A stretch of DNA of 64,000 bases from Puccinia triticina (taxonomy: Eukaryota > Basidiomycota > Pucciniomycetes > Pucciniales > Pucciniaceae), in the NCBI RefSeq assembly GCF_026914185.1, contig NC_070564.1:2418001-2482000 (forward strand), given 5' to 3'. The number at the start of each line of letters is the position of its first letter. The stretch's first letter is position 1. The notes below the pieces were generated by a model that saw nothing but the letters and a program-made list of their open reading frames with translations, ran no database searches and was not told the DNA's origin. This document shows positions 54,939 through 64,000 of this stretch, one piece after another. A program made the translations under genes and the position numbers.

Positions 54939-55774
54939 TAATGTATATTTTTTGATGATTTGGTTACATTGAGAAGTTATTTGTGAATTGTTTCCACAGA
55001 AAGAGTGGGCTTGATTGGCAACTCTTATCTCTGGAACGTTTTTGATTGGGCCAGCTTGACTGCATGATGCAGAGCAGTGTCCTTTGGATAATCTACAGGG
55101 CTCTTATGTTTACCTGCCACTTGACCTTTTACTGTTTGGTGAATGTTGTTGAGTCAGAATCTTCCAGGCAGAAAAGCTGCCTCTAAACTCTAGTTTTGTG
55201 ATGATACACAAGTCTGTCCCTGCGGCAGGAGAGGCTTTGCCACCAGTGCCAGTGCCACACAGCAAGCCTCCCACCAGGGGGGATGTGGGGATGGCACAGG
55301 GGCCTGGAGTAAGAGTATACAACAAAAACGTTTAGTTTCCTAGCACATTCTTATAGGGTAACAATGATACCCTGATGGCTACTTAAAGTCAAGATTTTAA
55401 GAGCAAAAAAGGGTGTCCAACATATGGTCTGTTGCCTTATGGTAAAGAAAACATGAATAATCAAAACCAGACATGAAATTAGTATGGGATGGAGAAGAAT
55501 GCCAATCACCTGTAGTAGGCAGAGGAATGAGACAAGAAGAGAGAATAATTAAGGTTGATTTGAGATGTTCTGCAGTTAATAGGACCATATTTGATCGTTG
55601 TGTTGAGATACCCATATGCTTATATATCATATGTAGTATGCTTCAATTGAAACACGAGTAATCTTGTATATAGTCCATACCAGATTACTGCTGGCATTTT
55701 CCTCTTAGTGAATCAGAACATCTTTCTCACTCACAAAGTGTCATAGGTTTTTCAACCATGAACTTTGGTTCTTT
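54939..55774. other. Intergenic, nothing recognised
   Basis: Short open frames only; no family resemblance or repeat. Confidence 0.4.
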
Positions 55775-55984
55775 TCATCTTGTGTCCCCCGCAACATTTT
55801 GATCTCCCGCAGGCTCAGCCTCAATTAAAGATGGCCCCTTGCACCCGGGTACCCGCCAATGAGTCCGAGTACCCGCTTTAAAATCCCCAGATCTTGGGCA
55901 CCCGCACCCACCAGGGAAGAAGGGGTGAGTACCCGGGTACTTGCAGCGGGTACTTGCGGGTATGTGCAACTTTTTTTGCCACAG

Positions 55985-57230
55985 TGATGTTGTGTGTGTC
56001 CTGTCTGTTTGCGCGCAAACGGACAGGACGGTGATGTTCAGGCCTGTCCGTTTGCGTGCAAACGGACAGGGAGGTGACGTTTGGGCCTGTCCGTTTGCAT
56101 GCAAACGGCAAATGGACAGGACGAGGTGTAGTCGTCCTGTACGTTTGTCGGGCCCACCTGAGTAGTTGGCATATTCCCTCCTTGAAGGATCGTTCCCGCG
56201 CGCGCGGGAGACATCCTTCAAGGGTATTTTACATGAGAGCAGCAACATGCCAAACATGGCAGTTTGGCTGCCATACCTCGCGCGACTTGAAGTTCGTATT
56301 TCGACAAAGTTGGAATCCAACAACATCCCACCTCTCAACCACCCCAACCAGCCCTTAGGTTAGGTCCTGGGTTAGGTCCTGGGGGGGATATGAAAAAAGT
56401 TGACAAGAGGAACAAAGTCAATCGACTTGTGCAAAGCCGATCAACTGTAAATAGCAGCCAAACTGCCATGTTTGGCAAGTTTGGCATGCCGCTGGTTGGG
56501 TGTAACACACCCTTGAAGGATGTCCCCCCCGCGCGCAGGAACGATCCTTCAAGGGGGGAATATGCGGACCGGTCAGGTGGTCGGGCCTGTCTGTTTGCGT
56601 GCAAACGGACGGGACGGTGATGTTCGCGCCTGTCTGTTTGCATGCAAACGGACAGGACGACTACACCTCGGTCCTGTCCGTTTGCATTCAAATTGACAGG
56701 ACGACTACACCTCGGTCCTGTCTGCTTGCATGCAAATGGACAGGACGACTGCACCTTGGTCCTGTCCGTTTGCATGCAAATGGACAGGACGACTACACCT
56801 TGTCCTGTCCGTTTGCCGTTTGCATGCAAACGGACAGGCCCAAACGTCATCTTCCTGTCCGTTTGTGTTAGAGTCCGTTATGCACTTATGCAGAAACATA
56901 CACTTAGCTATGTACTTACACACTCATGTACATAGCTATTACCTAACCGAGGTAGTGATGGGGACAAAATCTAACCCTATCACTACCGGCACATATGGTT
57001 CCGACTCTCCCGTGCCCGGGATCCTGTCTCTTTCCTTACCAAGATTGGATACCCGGGATTGTTGTGTGGAGAGCTCACCGCCATCGGTTCTGTATCGTGC
57101 AGGTTAGTGTGCTTCAGCAATGTTATACCAAGATTGGATACCCGGGATCGTCGTGTGGAGAGCTCACCGCCATTGGTTCTGTATTGTGCAGTTCCGGGCC
57201 TTTATAGTTTGCACGCAAACGGACAGGATG
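55985..57230. repeat. Inverted arrays of palindromic CCTGTCCGTTTGC units
   Basis: Units centre on CCGTTTGCATGCAAACGG with CCTGT/ACAGG outside, linked by ACGACTACACCTCGG. Left arm about 55985-56160 and right arm about 56585-56865 are inverted around a middle with CTTGAAGGATCGTTCC and GCCAAACATGGCAGTTTGGC blocks, also present in both orientations. A last unit at 57207-57228 lies beyond the solo LTR. Confidence 0.85.
56866..57206 (+). repeat. Solo copia LTR 2
   Basis: 341 bp, starts TGTTAGAGTCCG and contains the block TTGGATACCCGGGAT twice, 90 bp apart, as in solo LTR 1. GTTTG flanks both sides (56861-56865 and 57207-57211). Removing it rejoins one palindromic unit. Confidence 0.92.
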
Positions 57231-58421
57231 GTTTTCATCCCTATGTATATACATAATATACATAGGTATGCCATCTGTATATACATAATATACATATGTG
57301 CAATACAAGAATCTAGCTGCGTGGGCAGGGCGAGTGTTTGGCGGGTACTTGGCGCGGGTACCCGCCATTTTTTTACTGCAGAATCTGGACACCCGCACCC
57401 GCTGGCAACACCCGCCGGCGAGTACCCGCCAAACCTTGACAAGTACCCGCAAACAGGTGCTGGGTACCTTGTGCCATCTTTAGCCTCAATGTTGCATTTG
57501 ACCAAGAGGATTCCAATGAATGCAAGTCTCATAGCAATATTGAATGGTCCCTGCCACAATAACTGCAAGGAATTGGAATCAATATGTGGATCTAAAGTGA
57601 ATAATTGCTTCTTTACTGCAGTTGTATTTAAAATTTGTCTCAAAACAATTCTTGTTAAATTGACAATTGGTATAGTCAACCTAGCAACTTGAGAATTATG
57701 CTCTCCTGGATTCATTGTCCTCTGCACTGGCTCATTGATTGAAGCCTGTTTATTTACAATGAATCATTGGATTGGCAAGTATTGTGAGATTTCAAAGTGT
57801 ATCATTGATGAATTCACCTTCCGCCTCTAACCAAAGTTCTTGAAGAATAGCCAGCTTGGATTTTGGAAACCATTGTATCAACTGTTTGAGTGAATGATTA
57901 GCAGTCCTCTATATTCTTTCAAACTTTTTGGACATAGGCTTTTGACATTTGAACCAGTTTTCCAGATCCAGATGTGAGAGGTACAAGAATTGGAGAATTT
58001 CTGCTCCAATATCAAATAGTGGACAAGGTTGTGATATTATTATATTTCAGATTTTACAGCACAATTGAGATCATCTGAACTTTTTGTAACATTGTAAGTC
58101 TTGGTCATCAGTGTAGTCTAGCTCAAACGGGTTAGAAATGGAAGGGACAGCAAGCGTTTTTTGCGCCAGGTTGTCATGAATCTTGGGGGCCAGCTCTGAG
58201 ATTAAATCAAGGTTTGTGTTGAGCTGCGTTCCAATTTTGCGTAGGTCAAGCAAGAACAAGGGATGTAGTCTTTGAGTGAAGGCAGAAGGCTCAATTCCAG
58301 TTTATCTATCATGAGTTTGTTCCTTCTGATCAGCTCATCAGTTTGATCTCTGTGGGATCTTGCCAGCCGTGCATTTCAAACTGGAGACCCAATTCAAAAA
58401 GTTTACAGCGGACCACCAAAC

Positions 58422-59188
58422 TTAACACAGTCCCTCCAGCGTACATAACCGACAATGAGTTGAACTCACTGCAACATTGGAACGACGTGGCTGAGCAGAC
58501 TTTGAATCAGCGGATGGCGGTGCTTTTTGTTTTCCCTTTGAAGCTCCGTTATTCGTGGCTGAGGTATCTGCGAGTTTGGATTTTTTGGTGGTGGATGTAT
58601 CGTTGTTGTTTTCCTTGGTGCTGCCTTTCCGCTTGCGAGACATTGAGGGTAATCCGACGTTGAACTCGTCCTTGGAAGCTTCTAGAGTGCAAAAAAAAAA
58701 AATCAGAATTAGACAGAATCGTTGATGGAAATTTGCCTTGAGGGGGGAATAAAATACCAACCTTGGGGTGGTTTTCCTGCATTCCTGGCTGCCCTCTCCA
58801 TTTGAACTTTGCGGATTTCCTCGACGTGGTGATCGTGTCCATCAAAGACTGGCAGATTGGCATCCGCTCGAGTTAGTTCTTCTGCTGGAAACTTGCCCAG
58901 CCTTGCCTTGCAAAATCCAGAATACCATTTTTCTGAAGGAAGCTTGAGTGGGATAATGTTGGTGAGGTTGCAGGCGACTTGTCTATATTGGCACAAGTTG
59001 CATTTCACGTTTCTGGCATGAATCCTTCTAGCAGCGCCCAGGATTTTGCAACAAATCCGGCGATCTGTACACTGACTGCAAGGTTTTGCCCATTGACGAG
59101 CTTTGTACCAAGTAGGGTTTTCTTCTGGGTCAGCCATCTTGGAGTTTATTGATCGCGCTAGGAGAAGGTGACGTGTCGAGCTGAGCAA
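58422..59188 (-). CDS. Cys-rich hypothetical protein
   Basis: Exons 58762-59188 and 58422-58681 join in frame (CAA G|AA) to 228 aa. If translation starts at the Met at 59134 (MADPEENPTWY), the protein is 18 residues shorter. Two Cys groups stand out: PCSQCTDRRICC and VKCNLCQYRQVAC, spaced like a small zinc-binding module. The second half is Lys/Ser/Thr-rich with MSRKRKGSTKENN and TTKKSKLAD, a possible nuclear signal. The C-terminus is CRLCTLEGLC. No known family was recognised. Its place among transposon relics suggests an element-linked or lineage-specific gene. Confidence 0.6.
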
Positions 59189-59969
59189 GAAGAAAAGGAG
59201 GACTATTAGCCAGGTGAACGCACAAGCAAAAAGGCTAGAGAAATAGATGGACGCACGAGAAAAGGACGCTTGAGGAAAATTTGACCGGTTGAGTAAGAAA
59301 GTCGCTTGCTTGGAGGCAGGTGAATCAGCTTCCGCTAGAGTGGAGCTAGACGTTCGAGGCTCTGGTCAAGTCGGAGGAGGGACTTGCCTGCAAGCGGTGA
59401 TCTTTGGCACAGGAGGAACATGATTTTTTGAGAAAACCACAATTTCTCCCTCATCTTACCAAGTTATTTCTCCTGATTTTCAGTACATGAAAGCTCTGCA
59501 TGTTGCGGAGGGGACTGCCGTTTTAAAAGTTTCATTATCTGCTTTCTTCATTGTGTAATCAAAGCAACAAACCATCCAACTTCCTCCTGAGGGGGAGGAG
59601 TGAGTAACTTGATAAACTGCCTGAATGTCTTTTTTCCTTTCAGAGTTTAGACAGCCGCCCGACATATCATGTTCAGTAGCCTATACTTATCTCAGATTTG
59701 TAATTGAAACTGCATGTGTGTGTCAGTGAGTTTGTGAGAGTATGGCATTGGGGTATCTTCGAGTAAGTCCGCACACTTTTGCCTTTGGAGCACCCGGACA
59801 AACAGGAATGTAGAGCTGAGGGAATAAGGATAAGATGAAGATGAAGCCCTGCTTCTTCTCTATCTTTTGGTGTAACATACCATGCAAAAAAACCATGACA
59901 TGGGGGTATAAATACTGATGCAAAAGAAACCCCTTCATGGAGCCTCAAATTTGTTCCCTGCCATGCCAA
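59189..59969. other. Intergenic, no gene recognised
   Basis: A GAGGAGGGACTTGC fragment at about 59372 resembles one end of the AAGTCCCTC palindromes. Otherwise only short open frames. Confidence 0.4.
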
Positions 59970-60436
59970 CAACGGTGGGCCAGCTACGCTAATCGTAGCG
60001 TTAGCGTGGCGTAGCGTAGCGGAATTCCGCTACATTTTAGCGTAGCGTTAGCGGAATTGCGCCTTTTTGCGCTAACGCTACGCGCAAAGGGTGCACAGCT
60101 AATTTAGCTGTTAGCGTAGCGTTAGCGCAGATGCGCGCAATTGCGCTAACGCTACACACGCAGGGCGCAAAAGAGCGCGCGCTACGGTGCGCCACACTGC
60201 TTTTAGCTGAAAAAAAGGCCTTTTTTTCCGCTAAAAGCGCTGTAGCGTAGCGTAGTGACTGTAGCGGCGCGCTAACACTAACAAACAATTGGCGCGCTGT
60301 TAGCGTCGCTGAAACGTAGCGCAGCGTAGCGGCGCTAACAGCGCGCTAACGCTACTCAAAATGGGCGGGCGCTTTTTGCCGCTACGCTAACGCTAAGTGG
60401 CCCTGTAGCGTAGTGTAGCGTAGCGGCCCACCGTTG
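59970..60436. mobile_element. hAT-like GCTACGCTA-repeat element, copy 2
   Basis: 467 bp with ends CAACGGTGGGCC and GGCCCACCGTTG. ATGCCAA flanks both sides (59963-59969 and 60437-60443). The interior is the same TAGCGTTAGCG-type sequence as copy 1, in opposite orientation, shown by the shared shadow frame containing RSARSFAPC. Confidence 0.85.
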
Positions 60437-60460
60437 ATGCCAACTCTCACCGCTTAGGTG

Positions 60461-60507
60461 CAAGTCCCTCCTGCGGAGGGCCCTTTGGGACCCCTTGGAG
60501 GGACTTT
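60461..60507. repeat. GC-rich palindromic repeat, AAGTCCCTC type
   Basis: CAAGTCCCTCCTGCGGAGGG is followed by CTTGGAGGGACTTT. It starts 25 bp after the hAT-like element. Confidence 0.65.
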
Positions 60508-61747
60508 GATAATTTTGGCGGACCACATCTATAGAGGGATAGAGTGATTCATGATCAATGAGTTGCTCAGTGTTCAGGTCAAGGATGTTTAGGTGAAGTT
60601 AGCAGACCTATTGTTGAAGTTGACTCTGACTCAACCACTTCTGAATCCAACATTGTTAATCTTCATCAAACTTTTTCTTGCTGAGGAACCTCAAGGAAAA
60701 ATAAGGAAGACAAGGTACAACCAAACTTAGCTAAGTCCAAATGTGGGAACACCAAGCACCTCTACTGGAGGGATGGTGTGGCAATTTATATAGGCTAGCG
60801 GTGTAGAATTTCTGCTCACTGCAGCACAAGCGGGAATGAAGTGGGGCAGCTGAGCAAATGCTCACTCTACATATCCAAACAAGAGGATAAGCATGTGTGC
60901 TTATGCGTCTCATATGTAGGCTGAGTGGAACCTTGAATGTACTGCTTAGAAAGCATGCAGTGTCAAGATTTCACCACGGCGGAAGAAAAAGCCAAGCGAT
61001 GCCGCTGGGGAAATAGTAGCTTTGAGGAAAAAAAAAGTAAGCCTCAGAAGTTTCAGCTATGAAACCATAGATATGAAACTCATATTTCAACCCCTTCTGT
61101 TTCCTTTTCACAGATGAAACCAGCCACAAGACGCCTAGGGAACGTGCCCAAGCCACGCAAAACCAGGGAAACGTCAGAAGACCAGACAGGAGCAGAGCAG
61201 CAAGCAAGCGCGACTTGTGAGTATATAAGGAGTGTGAGAATACACATCCAGGTGAACGGCAGCACACTCATAAATTGAGGAAGCAGCTGCGATCCCAATC
61301 AGCTGCGGATTATGGTAAGCTAAGCAAACAACTTCCAAAGTCCAAAGCTAAAAGCCGCGGAGTCATAAAACCAACACATTGTGTTGATGCATGCAGGTCC
61401 AACTCTACCAAGCAGCAAAAACAAACTCAAGGAAATACTTGCCCACCGGTCTCTTGCAGAAAGAATAAACAAAGCAAGCGCCAAAGGTAAGCGTCTGGTT
61501 ACTCTTGTCTGTTGAGATGATTAAGATGTTGAGCTAACACCGCATCCCCCAATTCTTCAGACTTTGTCAAACAGAAAAAGACAGACCAAACCAATTCCAC
61601 TCAAAGAGTAGGATAGCAAATTGGTGAGTTGTCTCGTCCCAAGCCAAGCTAGAGAATGAAACAAAAGGTCTAACTGGGAGCTATGTAACTCAACATCTAG
61701 ACAACATTGCAGCTCTCATACACTGTTTCTCTTACACAAAGTAATTT
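60508..61747. other. Intergenic, no gene recognised
   Basis: Open frames are short and show no family resemblance. AT-rich with some GAGTATATAAGG-like words near 61220. Confidence 0.4.
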
Positions 61748-62845
61748 CACCAGGGGAGATATGTTCCCACTCCCCAGGGAGTGCCTTACCGTAACTTTTT
61801 TCCATAACTGTGCTGGAGGCCTTTGGTAAAGCAATATTGAATAGGTATGAACAAGACTGGAAGTCAGTGTGGAAATCAGTTGGAAATCATCCTGAAATAA
61901 ACCATAACTTGCCAAGGAATAATCCAGAACTCATCTAGAATTCATCCAGAACTCATCCAGAATATAGTCCTTTCTTGGCTCCATGACCAGTGTGTCCTTT
62001 CCATGGAGATGTGAAAGGCCCAGCCTGTGATTTTTTCCCCCTCATGTACTCGCGTACATCAGGGGGACAATTGGTGTCTCAAAACAAATTTTTTACTTTT
62101 CATGTGGCTGTGAAAGGCCCATCCTGTGATATTTCCACCTCAATGTACGCGCGTACATCAGGGTGACTATTAGAAAAGTGCAAAAAGGTTAACTTGCATG
62201 TGCACATGTGAATTTTGAAAAGCAAAAAAATACAAAATTCACTAGATCATTTTCGTGAGGAGGACAGGATATATGGCCAAAGTGAATTGGCACCGCAATC
62301 CAACCTTGACTTAACTCAGACTTTCACCCTATTAAAACAGTTTTTTGTCATTTTTATCAGCCAAATTCAAATTAATTCCCGCATTTCCAAGAAAATGGGT
62401 TTCAATTTCAATGACTGCAACATTACCACATTCCAAAAATCTAAACCCAATAATACCAAGTCAACTTTTAGTTTAATTTTGTACATCAGGGCATATAATG
62501 TGAATTACAAGAAACCCATTTTTTTGGAGGAATTACCTTTGAGAATGGGAATTTTGCTTTGCTATCCTTAAAAATCAGTAAACAGGAGCAATTGATGAGT
62601 TGGAATTTGGTGAAATATTATTTCATCATATTTCTTCCTACAGTTTTACATAGAAAACAAAAGAATTCTACACAACATTGTGTTGACTTCCAAATCAATT
62701 GTGACTGACTTTTCACTAACTTCTCCATCCAATTTACTATTTTGGGGATGAGTTACTAATCCACATCAGGCTCACATCCGACCAAAACTCACATAAAATT
62801 CAGCTCTGGCACTCCCTGGGGAGTGGGAACATATCTCCCCTGGTG
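61748..62845. mobile_element. 1,098-bp TIR element, copy 2
   Basis: Same ends (CACCAGGGGAGATATG) and same length as 19192-20289, in opposite orientation. TTT flanks both sides (61745-61747 and 62846-62848). Internal landmarks shared with copy 1 include CATAACTGTGCTGGAGGCC, TTGCCAAGGAATAATCCAGA and the GTACATCAGGG words. Confidence 0.93.
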
Positions 62846-63188
62846 TTTGGACCAGGATTGGCAAAAGCTTGTTCCAAGTAAGGACCAATGGTCTCCTAAA
62901 TAATAGAAGATAAGCGGCTAACAATATAAATATTGTGTAGACCAAAATAATTACTCAGAAAGAAGAACATAGTTCTTTCCCTTCCTCTCACTTTTCTATT
63001 TGCATCGCGCAGCGGTCTATTTGCCTGCTCTTAGGTAAAAAATTCCCATCTGATTTTTACCCATTATGATGTACTTAGTTGAGATAAATTTCTGATAAGA
63101 AGTAATAAAAACTAAAAATTGAAGTAGCAGTGCTGGCGCTTTGATACCACTTTAAGTAGTTGCCTTGCACTAGCGCTATTGCTAACTG

Positions 63189-63910
63189 TCATTTCAAAAC
63201 ACGGTACCTTGCTTTGCTACACAAAAGCACCTCTTTTTCTCGCAAAGTGTATCTCTTGCGGTGTTGATTGTGGTACATCCCTCTTGCATGCAACATCAAA
63301 TTGACGGGTGAAGTACCAGATGCCGGATTATTGGCTATTTGATTGTAAAGTGCCAAGAACTTGAGGCATGCTTTTTGCAAGGTTTTCCATCTGATGGATG
63401 ACCAAGAGAGCAAGAAAGGGAAAAAGCATTAACCAAATGATTCAATCTGTATTGCAACTGTTGGAGACCACATACCAGGTTGATAAGCCATCAGCATCTT
63501 TTTTGGGTCCAGGAGTGAAGTTGCTGCAGTTGGCCAGGATTTGAGCCCAAAATTCATCTTTCTTTTGATTGTTTGACTGAATTGGGTCTTCCAATATGAG
63601 GACCCAGCTCTTTGCAAGTTGCTTGTGGAAGCTTGGGGCCAAATTTTGGGTCTTGGAACTTTGGACAAGGTTTGAAATTGCACTGGGTTGAGACAGGCTG
63701 GGCTACATAGTGTTGAACCCGGTTGGGTTTGGATTGAAGCTGATTGAGCTGTGGCTGTAGGTTGTTTTTTTTGACGTGGCATTTTGAAGGTGATGAGGTG
63801 TGTAGCGGGATTTTTGCAGGATGGCAAGTTAATCTAAGTTTGTGCCAAGGGTTTTTGGATGGCTTACTCTCAGGATTAGCAGGGAGCAGAGTTGCTTCAT
63901 GATACTTCAT
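63189..63910 (-). pseudogene. Trihelix/NAM-associated-like protein relic
   Basis: In one frame (63442-63642): QLAKSWVLILEDPIQSNNQ, then DEFWAQILANC. After a gap and frame change (63189-63413): RWKTLQKACLKFLALYNQI, NLMLHARGMYHNQ and a basic end ALREKEVLL-like segment. W-x-W spacing and the FLALYNQI block recall Myb/SANT-like trihelix proteins that accompany DNA transposons in rusts and plants. Upstream, a Ser/Pro/Gln-rich frame extends to 63910. It is broken by frame changes. The family call is tentative. Confidence 0.45.
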
Positions 63911-64000
63911 TTCCTACTCCCAGGAGTACTTACTCCAAATCTAATCTGCTCCAATGCGGTTGAGGAGTGGGAGTAGTTATGCTAATCCAAGGTAAAAATG

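Larger units (their letters stand above)
55826..57481. mobile_element. Non-autonomous MULE-like element 2 (9-bp target duplication)
   Basis: Ends AAAGATGGC (left) and GCCATCTTT (right) are inverted. AGCCTCAAT is duplicated at 55817-55825 and 57482-57490. Subterminal parts carry many GGGTACCCGC and AAGTACCCGC words, as in element 1. The interior holds an inverted array of CCTGTCCGTTTGC units and a solo copia LTR. It has landed in the C-terminal coding part of the relic gene. Confidence 0.88.
55775..58420 (-). pseudogene. Relic of a lineage-specific gene split by a MULE-like element
   Basis: Minus-strand pieces with coding character: 58310-58260 (DELIRRNKLMIDKLELSLLP), 58259-58085 (LLDLRKIGTQLNTNLDLISE, PFELDYTDDQDL), about 58020-57930 (CPLFDIGAEILQFLYLSHLD), about 57870-57800 (LIQWFPKSKLAILQELW) and 57727-57482 (VARLTIPIVNLTRIVLRQIL). 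Frame changes and stops lie between several. The last piece reads LLVKCNIEA and is interrupted there by the element 55826-57481. Beyond it EPAGDQNVAGDTR and a stop (55775-55777) continue in frame. It resembles a large hypothetical family common in rust genomes; that link is from memory of the motif style and unproven. Confidence 0.65.

Noticed and set aside
55878..56871. Cys/Arg-rich frames repeating MQTDR or LHANGQ
   Set aside because: They are translations of the palindromic CCTGTCCGTTTGC array.
61275..61490. 71-codon Lys/Gln/Ser-rich frame
   Set aside because: Low complexity with no family resemblance or splice context.

Overview
The window is eukaryotic, repeat-rich fungal DNA. Genes are split by many short introns (about 80-160 nt). 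The conserved genes are core eukaryotic ones (CIA2, SLT11/RBM22, SUR2, SF3B4). The accessory families (lineage-specific secreted proteins, Kex2-type repeat precursors, MULE and copia elements) fit a basidiomycete, most likely a rust fungus (Pucciniales). The organism call is inference; no marker gene settles the species.

Layout. 1-1.7 kb: broken hAT transposase. 3.2-4.5 kb: metallo-beta-lactamase-fold hydrolase (LACTB2-like). 4.9-7.1 kb: nested inverted-repeat elements and a diverged tandem duplication. 7.5-10.3 kb: divergent pair CIA2 (-) and SLT11/RBM22 (+). 11.2-15.5 kb: MITEs and two paralogous secreted-protein genes, one a remnant. 16.3-17.6 kb: SUR2 sphingolipid C4-hydroxylase. 18.6-24.9 kb: a complete but dead copia retrotransposon with an 1,098-bp DNA element inside its RNase H. 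26.4-37.2 kb: a cluster of small secreted proteins, made of two copies of gene A (about 265 aa), two copies of gene B (tandemly duplicated exons with KR/KKR sites) and a decayed B copy, with an F-box gene between them. 38-40.7 kb: a hypothetical gene and SF3B4. 40.9-42.2 kb: two fold-back elements. 43.4-47.8 kb: a MULE with FAR1-like, MULE and SWIM modules and an OTU-like C-terminus, broken. 49.1-50.4 and 55.8-57.5 kb: two non-autonomous MULE-like elements, each carrying palindromic arrays and a solo copia LTR. 51.6-54.6 kb: a 12-exon P-loop ATPase with a probable mitochondrial presequence. 57.5-64 kb: gene relics, a Cys-rich hypothetical gene, a hAT-like repeat element, the second 1,098-bp element and a trihelix-like relic.

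The strongest candidate for something unusual is gene family B (28.6-29.6 kb, 36.4-37.2 kb, decayed 30.8 kb). These are secreted precursors built by copying one exon-intron module. Each module carries a dibasic Kex2-type site, and in one copy four introns are all exactly 93 nt and free of stops. The transposable elements show a readable insertion history with clear target-site duplications (3, 5, 7, 9 and 11 bp). Exon models were built by hand from GT/AG sites, reading frame and family similarity. Reading-frame arithmetic closes for CIA2, SLT11, SUR2, SF3B4, the F-box gene, the ATPase and both copies of A and B.
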